Source: Zizania palustris
Lineage: Eukaryota > Streptophyta > Magnoliopsida > Poales > Poaceae
Assembly: GCA_019279435.1 (NCBI GenBank)
Contig: JAAALK010000288.1
Coordinates: forward strand, 69,317,235-69,381,234
Reading direction: 5' to 3'
DNA: 64,000 nucleotides
Positions 54,586-64,000 of this stretch are shown here, piece after piece; within the stretch, counting starts at the first letter, position 1; every line of letters begins with the position of its first letter. Position numbers and translations under genes: made by a program. The notes below the pieces were generated by a model that made no database searches, was not told the DNA's origin, and worked only from the letters and a program-made list of their open reading frames with translations.

Positions 54586-56836
54586 CTAGCCCGACGCCCG
54601 CACCGAATGGTTTATTAGTCGCGGCATTGTCTGGCCGAATTCGCCCTTAACACCGTCCTTATAGCATAAGCTTGGGCGATTCTTCACTGACTAGCGTGAT
54701 ACCATCCTCTGACACTTGCAGGAAATTAACATCCCAAGCCTTCGCTGACAAACAGACGACTCCTTTTGTCTCCCATATTGATAAATCAGTTGTAGCTATG
54801 TTAACCAGTTTTATCGGTGGTAATCACCTCCACTTGATCACCGACCCACTTCATGATATTTTGATGCATTGTTGAGGGGACACAACAATTCGCATGTATC
54901 TAGTCGCATCCCAGCAACAAGATGTAGGATCCTTTTCCCTCTATCACTGAAAAATGTGGTCAACACCATCTTGCTTCCAACTGTCAGTTCTACGTTTAAA
55001 GCTCCCATTGTATCTGACGAGTTGTCGCCGAAATATTTTAACACCATGTTAGTTCTGATGAGGTCTTTCGCATCTTCCCAAGCTTTCGGAAGGTGGCGTA
55101 AGGCGTCAAATTAATGGCCACCCCTTCGTCTATCATCGTTTTGGACATCGGCTTCCCATTAATCAACCCCTTGACATAGAGAGGCCTTAGGTGCCGATGT
55201 TCTAGATCTTCTGGTTTATCAAAAATTGTGGGATGTGGAGCCAGCATTAATTGAGCCATGGTATCGGCCTGCTCCGTGTCTTCCTCTGACTATGGCCCAA
55301 TATTTGTAGGAAGGAAGAAGACCATATTTATCTTGCATCCTCTTTTTCAGTCACGACCGGCCTTATCTTTTGGGCACCATTCGCTCCTGATCTTAATGGG
55401 CCGATCAACTCCTTTGTTGTGCACTCATGCCCTTCCTTCTCTTTGCCATAGATGCTGCATCCTTCTTTTCTGAGTCCACATAAAAATTCCCCGGGGGCAC
55501 CATTGCGGCCTCTTCGTTATGTATTCGTTATTATCGGTCGTTAGGACGATTCCTTCGGGACTGATGGGGCCAAGCCTTTCTACCTCCGATATCCTTGGAG
55601 GCGACAACCTTTGGCGCACGGTTCTTTGATCACGCAGCCTCAGCTCATTGTCATGTGGCTGATGATCACCTGGTGCCCCATTGCATCCCGGGCAGTCCTC
55701 CATGGATGGTAGCTATAACCCTTCAGTTCCAACAAAGTCTGAAGAACTCGCAATTCCAATGGGGATTGAAATGCTGAGTGGCTATGATTGTCTATACTAC
55801 CCTCCCTCTCTACCGACCTCTTCTGATATTTTTTGATAAGTCTTGCTGAGGTGACATTTCCACTGGTCCGCCTTCTGTTCCTTGTATGCTGATTGTTGCC
55901 ATAGTGTGTGCACCATGTTGACTAGGAATGGATGGTCGTCTGTATTCATCGGTTGTCTCCCATCATCAAACTTGATTTGGCCTTGTTCTACGACCGATTG
56001 GATTTGCTGCCTAAAGACCTTGCATGCGTTAGTATGATGCGATGGAGAATTGTGCCACTTGCAGTATTTTATTTTTTTCAGTTCTTCGGAAGGTGGTATT
56101 ATGTGGCCAAGCGATAGGTAAATTTGCTTCTCCCTAAGTAATAGGTCAAATATTTTTTCAGCCTTTTTGATATCGAAGTCATACTTCTCTTTCTTTTCGG
56201 CTAGTTTTATCCATAGGCATGCGACCTATTTCTTGTTCATAACCACTCGGCCATCCCAACCTCTACGTTAGAGTCGTTGTCCTCGTCGGAGTCCGAGTGG
56301 TACACTCGGGCATGCGCAACCTTCTTCTAGTACTTGTCCTGTCTGGCTTCTTGGAATCGGCTCTCATGGGTCGATACCCTTTGCAGCAGTTGTGAGAGGC
56401 TTTCAAACCCATGTGATGAAAACTTCTCCCTGATAGGGCCCAAAAGTACCTTAAATGCTAGCTCTGCCAACTGACTATCACTAAGGCTCACGCTATAACA
56501 TCTGCTTCGCACATCCCGAAACCTCTCTATATAATCTGGGACCGACTCGTTCACCATTTGTTTCACGAATGTCAAGTCGGTTAGCTTCATCTCCTAGATC
56601 CTGGTGAAGAAGTATTTGTGAAACTTCTTTTCCAAGTCTGCCCATCCTCTGATGGAATCAACCGGCACCGAAGAAAACCACACGAAGGCCGATCCTGATA
56701 GGGATAGCGGGAAAAATCAGACCTTCAGCACTTCATCAGCCGATGCCTCCCCACACTGGGTTAGAAACCAGCTAATGTGATGGATTGTGGAAATCGAGTC
56801 TTGTCCTGAGAACTTGGTGAAATCCGGCACCTTGTA
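54586..56836 (-). mobile_element. Tat-type Gypsy element, gag-protease side (probably the other half of copy A)
   Basis: Minus strand, from right to left: gag, then protease, then an end at copy B's right border. Orientation and family match copy A at 31342-35127, so the two pieces are best read as one element split by copy B. On the right it is cut at 56836 by the Gypsy element starting at 56837; the remainder would lie beyond the window. Confidence 0.68.
54840..56836 (-). pseudogene. Tat gag and protease fragment
   Basis: gag: YKVPDFTKFSGQDSISTIHH and ISWFLTQCGEASADEVLKV (from 56836 leftward), then MKLTDLTFVKQMVNESVPDY and FESLSQLLQRVSTHESRFQE (56327-56590). Protease region (54838-55259): LRPLYVKGLINGKPMSKTMI followed by DEGVAINLTPYATFRKLGK, where the family normally has DGG, then YFGDNSSDTMGALNVELTVG. 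A frame change lies near 54950. Between about 55300 and 56150 lies the gag-protease linker with decayed frames. No RT follows before the border at 54585. Confidence 0.78.
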
Positions 56837-57712
56837 TGATGAGGACATCGATAACAATGATAAAAACATCCAACACGCTATCATTCCTCGACTAATCACT
56901 CGCTCTCGTACCCGCAAGCTTAATTATGAGGTGTGTTCGTTTCTTACTTTACATAATGATATGAATATGGATGGGATGCTACTTATGGGTGATATTTTGT
57001 CTCTAAGGAACTTGGGAGAAGCACTTCTGGATCAAACACAAGAGGGAGAGGCGGCGCAACAATCCAATTCGGATTCCACTTCAAACTCCGATTTCGGTTC
57101 GGTTTCAGCATAACACCCTTCATTAAAACGGGCATAACTTTCTCGTACGGAGGTCGATTGAGGCGTTCTTTAAGGCGTTGGAAAGATAACGAAAATATAT
57201 TTCCATTGAATCTAGTGCTAAGTCCTGGTTCGTTGCGAAACATTCTGTGTAGTCCAAACAAGTCATAAGGTGCTATATCACCATTCTGGGCCACTTTGGG
57301 CCTTGTATCTGTTTGGGGCCTTAAGCCCAACATTAGGGAAGACTTTACACAAACCCTAGGTATTAATACTCTGTATCCATCATGAATTAGGGTTGGGTTT
57401 TGTTTAGTTTCGAACTGCCTTGCAGATTGAACTCTGACATTCATTAGATTGTGGAACCCCGCTCGAGAAATCGATCTTTCATCTATTTGTGAGATTGTGT
57501 TTCTGTGTTCTTTCTTGTGTTCTCGATTCGCATTCAGGGATAAGCCTTCTTGGCGAGGTCAATCGCTTTCGTGCTTGGTTGATAACCAATGGAGCCATGG
57601 TGTAGCGATTGCGGGATTCAGATCAGTGCTGATCAGAAGCTGGATCATCAACGTCGAGTCCACCAATCGAGTTTACCCCCTCCGATGGAAGATCGGGAAC
57701 CCGTGCGCATCA
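56837..57712 (+). repeat. 5' LTR of the chromovirus-like Gypsy element
   Basis: TGATGAGGACATCG to CCGTGCGCATCA, 876 bp. The first 270 bp can be read as protein (IPRLITRSRTRKLNYEVC and onward), the duplicate of the pol tail carried by the 3' LTR. The complementary copy at 23701-24579 is a solo LTR of the same family. Confidence 0.93.
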
Positions 57713-58698
57713 AGTGGTATCAGAGCCCAAGTTTCCCATCAGGTATCACCATATCCCTTATATTGTTCTTCGCCTTCTCCTAGAACTCCATAAAAAGCCG
57801 CAAAAAAAGAGTCGTAGACATCTAGGGCAAGTTATCCTTATCGTCCTACTGATTTGAGCCTTTGCAATTTCGTCACGGTGTCGTATTGCTGAGTTTTGAT
57901 CTATGGTCGATGTCGGGTTGCTGGTTTAGAGTTGTGTTCTTGATCGCGAGTCAAATCCATAATCTTGTTTGACCTTGCCTTGGTAAAACGGCCATAACTT
58001 TTGCATACGGACTCCGTTTGAGCTCTACCACCCGTCAAAATGACCGGGACAAAAAATGCATCCAGCCGTGAGCTACAAAGCCGCTTGCGATTAGGGTGAG
58101 GGGACTAAATTCTATCGGGAAGACAGAGTTCTAGAGGGGTTTTTGTTTGCAGTCAGTATAACTTCTTCCTTATCGGGTACCTCGTTGAGTACTTATTGTT
58201 TGAGCAATCTATAAAAAGAAGAAAGAAATAAAGACATGCCAAAAGAAAAAAAAGAGGCCCAAAAAATAAAATAAAATAAATTCTGTGAGGCATAAGAGAA
58301 GGAAGTTGTTCTAGTTTAAGTGCTGATTTTGTTGTTCTTGTTATTAGAGTTGGCTTCTCTTTTTGTTTCTAGGAGCACAAGTTAGACCAGAAACCAAGAC
58401 AAGTATTGTGGATTATTATTGAGCTTTACTAACTGTTGTCGATTTGTGCTAATCCTTGCTACCAAAGATCAGCCTTCCGAGCTCCACCTTCCTTCTGATT
58501 AGTACGGTGACCACCTAGCAATCGCTATACTCGCTGACTTCAACGGTATCATCCCCAAGCCAACCGGTTGTGCCACCTGCTACGATTGGTAAGAACCTTG
58601 CAAGAACTTGGTGAAACGCTTGAGTGTGAGCGACTCCACATCCTAGTAGTTCATAGGAAACTAACGCACTTGTGAGCTTGTTTGTGTTTCCACTAACC
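57713..58698 (+). other. Leader of the chromovirus-like element
   Basis: Untranslated region from the primer site to the gag ATG. AT-rich with A-runs near 58220-58280. No gene seen. Confidence 0.6.
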
Positions 58699-59803
58699 AT
58701 GGCAGGATCACACCAAGGCGATGGAGATGAATGTGTGTCCAAGTTCGAACTTGAAAAGTTGCTACATGAACTCAATGCAAACATCGTTAAGAGTAACCAG
58801 GACAATGAGAACAGATTGGAGGGGATAGAGAGGAGCATTGCCACCCTCGTCGCTAGGATGGAGAACATAGAGGCACATCAAGCGCCACCTAATGATAGAG
58901 CTGAGGATCTCGATGCAGATGGCATAAATCAAGAAGAGCATATCCACCCCCTTGCTCGAGACCCTCCCCGTCAATGAAATCCACGTTGTCAAGGTATGAG
59001 AGGTAATAATGAAAACAACCCTCGTGTTGATAATTCGTTTAGCTAAGGTTAAGTTTAGCATACCACCTTTTTCTGGCTCTTATGATGTTGAGACATATCT
59101 GAATTGGGAGATGACAGTAGAACAAAAATTTAACTCTCATCTTGTTCCAGAAATTCATAGAGTTAGACAAGCCACTAGTGAGTTTACTGATTTTGCTATT
59201 ATTTGGTGGAATGAGTTATCAAATGTAGGCTTAGCACCTTACATATGGGATGGGCTAAAGAGAGCTATGCATGGTAGATTTGTCCCCACTACTTATAAAT
59301 GTGATTTGCGTCAAAAATTACATCGTTTAAACTAAGGAAATAAATCTGTAGAGGAGTACTACCAAGAACTGCAAATAGGAATGTTGTGTTGTGAGGTAGT
59401 TGAGGATGAGGATGGTAAAATGGCTAGATTTTTTGGTGGTTTAAGAAGATAAATACATGACATAGTTGATTATAAGGAATATAATTCTCTCAATAGATTG
59501 TTTCACCTTTCTATGAAGGCAGAAAGAGAAATGCAGGGACGACAGCTGAAGTCGAAGAGCAACTTCACCGACACAAGAGCGGCGCCTACAACGGGAAAAT
59601 GAACACTACCTTCTTCTGCACGGTCTACTTCCCCCTTCATACCTAGGGCGCGTTCAACAGCACCGTCGTCTTCACTACCACTAGAGGATAAGAGTAAAAT
59701 AGCTATACTAGCAAATAGTTCCTCATTTGTTGCTTCTACAGGTCGAACCAGTGGAGTCATTTGCCACAATTGCAAAGGGAAGGGCCATTTCATGAGAGAT
59801 TGC
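58699..59803 (+). pseudogene. Gag of the chromovirus-like element (broken)
   Basis: ATG at 58699 (MAGSHQGDGDECVSKFELEK). A helical segment follows, then TGA at 58975-58977 (one C-to-T change from CGA). After a frame change near 59040 come KFSIPPFSGSYDVETYLNWE, TDFAIIWWNELSNVG and LKRAMHGRFVPTTYK, the capsid core. Stops occur at 59333-59335 and 59450-59452. The CCHC knuckle CHNCKGKGHFMRDC lies at 59762-59803. The remains match a Gypsy gag of usual size. Confidence 0.85.
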
Positions 59804-60034
59804 CCAAGACAGAGATGGACATTCGTTGCTACTGAGGATGGTGGGTATGTTAGTGCTAGTGATATTGATGAAGGTGGTACTAACAATGCAGGTGACGATG
59901 AGGAGACTGAAAGTGACGGCGAGGAGATTTTAGGTTCTACCGCCACTGAGAAGTATCAGGCGTTGATTGTACAACATGTTTTAAACACTCAAGTGGAGCA
60001 AACGGACACACTTCAGTGACATAACTTATTTCAA

Positions 60035-63000
60035 ATGTTCCTCATTGTCAATGATCATCGTGTTCGTGTCATAATTGATGGAGGGAGCAGCAACAATTTG
60101 GTGAGCTTAGATCTGGTTAATAAGCTTGGATTGACCACACGTCCACATCCTCATCCATACTACATTCAGTGGTTCAACAATAGTGGCAAGGTCAAGGTAA
60201 CACACTCTGCGAGAGTGCACTTTTTCATTGGTACGTACCATGACTTTGCTGATTTTGATGTTGTACCCATGCAAGCATGTTCACTTTTATTGGGTAGGCC
60301 ATGGGAATTTGATACGGATGCTACACATCATGGTAGGAGTAATAAATATACACTTATGCACAAGGGAAAGAAAATTACTTTGCTTCCTATGACTCCCACT
60401 GAAATTATGCAATGTGAGAAAGAGAGTATTGAGAATAACAAGAAGGAAATTGCACCACAATCTGAAAATTAGCAAGTAGCTAACACTATTTTTCCACCTA
60501 AGAAAGATAAGAAATACAATAGCTCTAAGTCGGACGAAATTAAATTAAAGGGGGGTGTTATGCTTGCTACTAAATCTGATTTGGTTGTTGTTAATGAGTT
60601 TGATTCTCCTTGTTATTATGCATTGATATGCAAAGAAGTCTTGTTTTCATTTGAGGATTCTTCCACCTCGTTGCCTCTGCTGTCACTAACCTTTTGCAGG
60701 AGTATAAGGATGTGTTTCCGTCAGAGATGCCTCCGGGTTGCCACCTATTCGAGATATTGAGCATCAAATTGACTTGATCCCAGGAGCGACATTGCCAAAC
60801 CGTGCTGCATATAGAACAGATTCGGAGGAGACTAAAGAAATTCAGCGACAAGTCCAAGAACTTCTGGACCGTGGGTATGTACGAGAGAGCCTTAGCCCAT
60901 GTGTTGTGCCTGTTCTTTTAGTCCCTAAGAAATATGGTAGTTGGCGTATGTGTGTTGATTGTAGAGCCATCAATAATATTACAATAAGGTATCGTCATCC
61001 TATTCCTAGGTTAGATGATATGCTCGATGAATTGAGTGGGTCTATCATTTTCTTAAAGATTGACTTGCATAGTGGATACCACCAAATTAGAATGAAATTA
61101 GGAGATGAATGGAAAACACCTTTCAAAACTAAGTTTGGTTTATATGAGTGGTTAGTCATGCCTTTTGGGTTAACTAATGCACCTAGAACTTTCATGTGTT
61201 TAATGAATGAAGTATTGAGAGTATTTATTGGCAAATTTGTGGTGGTTTAATTTGATGATATCTTGATATATAGTAGGTCTATTGATAACATTTGAATCAT
61301 TTGCGTGCTGTTTTTAATGCTTTGAGAGATGTGCGCTTGTTTGGTAATCTTGAAAAGTGTACTTTTTGCACGGATCGAGTCTCTTTTCTTGGCTATGTTG
61401 TTACTCCACAGGGTATTGAGGTAGATGAAATGAAAATTGAAGCCATCAACAGCTGGCCAACACCTCAAACCATCACGCAAGTTTGAATTTGGACTTGCTG
61501 GTTTTTATCGACGATTTGTGAAGAATTTCAGCACCATTGTTGCTCCACTCAATGAGTTGACAAAGAAGGGAGCTTCATTCACATGGGGCCCAACATAAGA
61601 ACAAGCTTTTAACATGCTTAAGGAGAAACTTACGCATGCCCCTCTACTACAACTTCCTGACTTTGGTAAGACATTTGAGCTTGAATGTGATGCTAGTGGG
61701 ATTGGTATAGGAGGAGTTCTCATACAAGAAGGTAAACATGTTGTTTACTTTAGTGAAAAATTGCATGGACCTAATCTGAATTATTCCACTTATGATAAGG
61801 AGTTGTATGCTTTAGTTTGGGTGTTAGAGACTTGGCAACATTACCTTTGGCCTAAGGAGTTTGTCATTCATTCTGATCATGAATCCTTGAAACATATTAG
61901 AAGCCAGGCGAAATTAAACAAGCGACATGCAAAATGAGTTGAGTTCATAGAGTCATTTCCATACATCATTAAACATAAACGTGGTAAAGACAATATCATT
62001 GCAGATGCTTTATCCAGGCATTTTACTATGTTATCTCAGCTTGATCATAAGATATTTGGTCTAGAAACAATAAAAAAGTTATATGCTACTGATCTAGATT
62101 TCAATGATACTTTTAAAAATTGTAGAGAGTGCCGAACTTGGAATAAATATGTGCTGAATTATGGTTTATTATATCGTGCTAACAAACTATGTGTCCCAGC
62201 TAGCTCCATTTGCCTTTTGTTTTTACAGGAAGCTCAAGGGGGAGGAATGATGGGACATTTTGGAGTGAAGAAAACTGAGGGCGAGCTGTCCACACACTTC
62301 TTTTGGCCAAGGATGTGGTGGGATGTCATGCGCTACGTCTCACGCTGCACTACATGTAACAAAGCTAAGTCACACTTGAATCCCTTTAGACTTTATATGC
62401 CCCTTCCTGTTCCTAGCGTCCCTTGGGAGCATATATCAATGGACTTTGTATTAGGTTTACCTAGAACAAAGAGGGGGAGGGATAGTATATTTGTGGTGGT
62501 CGATCAATTCTCAAAAATGGCACATTTTATACCTTGTCATAAGAGCGATGATGCTACAAACATTGTTGATTTGTTTTTCAGGGATATCATTTGCCTACAT
62601 GGAGTACCCACCACTATTGTCTCTGATCACGATGCGAAGTTCTTGAGCCACTTTTGGAGAAGTTTATGGTGCAAGTTGGGAACCAAGCTGCTATTCTCCA
62701 CCACATGCCACCCTCAAACCGATGGGCAAACAGAGGTAGTTAATCATGCGTTATCCACCATGTTGCGGGCTGTTTTGAAGAAGAATTTGAAGATGTGGGA
62801 AGAATGTTACCTCATGTGGAGTTTGCATATAATCGAGCGATACATTCTACCACCAAGGTGAGTCCTTTCCAGGTTGTGTATGGCTTCAATCCCCGTGCTC
62901 CCATTGATCTTTTGCCATTGCCTACTTCTGAACATGTGCATTTAGATGCTAAGACACGTGCTGATTTTATTTTGAAATTACATACCACAACTAAAGAACA

Positions 63001-63610
63001 CATTGAGAAGAAGACCGAAAAGTATAAAATTGTTGGTAGTAAGGGTAGGAGACATTTAACCTTTGAAATAGGTGATCTTGTTTGGTTACACTTGCGTAAA
63101 GATAGATTTCCAGATTTGAGAAAGTCTAAATTGATGCCTCGAGCTGATGGTCCTTTCAAGATAGTTAAGAAATTAATGACAATGCATACCAGCTTGAGTT
63201 GCCTGTAGATTTTAGGGTTAGCCCCACATTTAACATTTTAGATTTGAAGCCATATTTGGGAGAAGAAGATGAGTTTGAGTCGAGGACGACTCCAATTCAA
63301 GAAGGGGAGGATGATGAGGACATCGATAACAATGATAAAGACATCCAACATGCTATCATTCCTAGACCAATCACTCGCTCTCGTGCCCGCAAGCTTAATT
63401 ATGAGGTGTGTTCGTTTCTTACTTTACATAATGATATGAATATGGATGAGATGCTACTTATGGGTGATATTTTGTCTCTAAGGAACTTGGGAGAATCACT
63501 TCTGGATCAAACACAAGAGGGACAGGCGGCGCAACAATCCAATTCGGATTCCACTTCAAACTTCGATTTCGGTTCGGTTTCAGCAGAACACCCTTCATTA
63601 AAACAGGCAT
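60035..63610 (+). pseudogene. Pol of the chromovirus-like element (broken), running into the 3' LTR
   Basis: Protease 60035-60472 with VRVIIDGGSSNNLVSLDLVN. RT 60738-61280: MCVDCRAINNITIRYRHPIP, FLKIDLHSGYHQI, and the catalytic FDDILIYS preceded by TAA (61248-61250) in place of the Tyr codon. RNase H 61614-62010: LECDASGIGIGGVLIQEGKH and KDNIIADALSRH. Integrase 62215-63180: zinc finger with HFGVKKTEGEL and CTTCNKAKSHLNPF, core DSIFVVVDQFSKMAHFIPCH, FSTTCHPQTDGQTEVVNHAL, then the GDLVWLHLRKDRFP tail. Frame changes lie near 60720, 61490, 62800 and 63190, and stops near 61595 and 61935. The last frame (63199-63612) crosses the start of the LTR at 63312 and ends inside it. Confidence 0.9.
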
Positions 63611-64000
63611 AACTTTATCGTACGGAGGCGGATTTAGGCGTTCTTTAAGGAGTTGGAAAGATAACAAAAATATATTTCCAATGAATCTAGTGCCAAGTCA
63701 TGGTTCATTACGAAATGTTCTGTGTCGTCCAAACAAGTCATAAGATGTTGCGTCACCATTTTGGGCCACTTGGCCTTGTATCCGTTTGGGGTCTTAAGCC
63801 CAACATTAGGGAAGACTTTACACAAACCCTAGGTATTAATACTCTATAGCCATCATGAATTAGGGTTGGGTTTTGCTTAGTTTCGAACTGCCTTGCAGAT
63901 TGAACTCTGACGTTCGTTAGATTGTGGAACCCCGCTCGAGAAATCGATCTTTCATTTGTTTGTGAGATTGTGTTTCCGTGTTCTTGCTTGTGTTCTCGAT
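63312..64000 (+). repeat. 3' LTR of the chromovirus-like element (cut by window edge)
   Basis: TGATGAGGACATCG onward, closely parallel to 56837-57525. About 190 bp are missing on the right. Confidence 0.92.

Larger units (their letters stand above)
56837..64000 (+). mobile_element. Chromovirus-like Gypsy element, right end outside the window
   Basis: 5' LTR 56837-57712; primer site TGGTATCAGAGCCC at 57715-57728; gag, zinc knuckle, protease, RT, RNase H, integrase in order; 3' LTR begins at 63312 and is cut at 64000 (689 of about 876 bp). A purine tract AGAAGGGGAGGA precedes the 3' LTR. It is inserted into the Tat fragment at 54586-56836. Integrase text and a pol frame that runs into the LTR resemble the CRM branch, but I cannot exclude another chromovirus branch. 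Confidence 0.9.

Noticed and set aside
54637..54648. GAATTCGCCCTT, identical to the edge of a common TA-cloning vector.
   Set aside because: Only 12 bases match; flanking sequence is not vector-like, so chance is more likely than contamination.

Overview
The window is plant nuclear DNA, almost certainly from a grass (Poaceae) with a repeat-rich genome. Evidence: a GC-rich exon of a plant PNGase A-like gene, a Helitron whose termini resemble those of maize-type Helitrons, a Sirevirus-type Copia element, Tekay-type and Tat-type Gypsy elements, and intron-containing genes. No bacterial operons, tRNA, rRNA or CRISPR were seen. Apart from the gene fragment at the left edge, nearly everything is transposable elements nested in one another.

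Left block (1-22161). Bases 1-283 hold the 5' exon of a host gene on the minus strand (PNGase A-like, running off the left edge). Its upstream DNA carries a GT/AT microsatellite, a small fold-back MITE and a 30-31 bp minisatellite. A Helitron then runs from 1181 (TC end, preceded by A) to 22161 (hairpin plus CTAG, followed by T). It carries a GC-rich leader with a telomere-motif hairpin, an AT-rich tandem array, a seven-exon RPA1-like gene (3387-4752) and a Rep/helicase gene (16816-21917). A young 11.3-kb Sirevirus-like Copia element (5381-16681) sits between the two genes, and a 145-bp MITE with an 8-bp target duplication sits inside the helicase gene. Both Helitron genes are broken by a few nonsense changes and single-base frame losses.

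Middle block (22162-31341). A tandem repeat of about 490 bp (22800 to about 30330) is split by a solo LTR of a second Sirevirus-like family (23348-29741, minus). That LTR is itself split by two Gypsy solo LTRs: a CRM-like one (23701-24579) and a Tekay one (25111-28552, with a perfect TAAGG duplication). No host gene is supported here.

Right block (31342-64000). A minus-strand Tat-type element is seen in two halves (31342-35127 and 54586-56836). Between them lies a plus-strand Tat element (35133-54580), whose 5' LTR is split by a complete minus-strand Tekay element (35466-47870). A plus-strand chromovirus-like Gypsy element starts at 56837 and runs off the right edge. Both Tat copies carry gag (plus protease in one) and a gene antisense to the element that resembles the plant mobile domain (PMD) family, with no reverse transcriptase seen. 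The Tekay element has an intact 274-codon ORF0 upstream of a decayed gag-pol.

Order of events from nesting and LTR similarity: Helitron before Copia; tandem array before Sirevirus solo LTR before Gypsy solo LTRs; first Tat before second Tat before Tekay. The Copia element is young: by eye its LTRs differ at about 14 substitutions and one indel in about 1990 bp. All coordinates and splice sites were read by eye.
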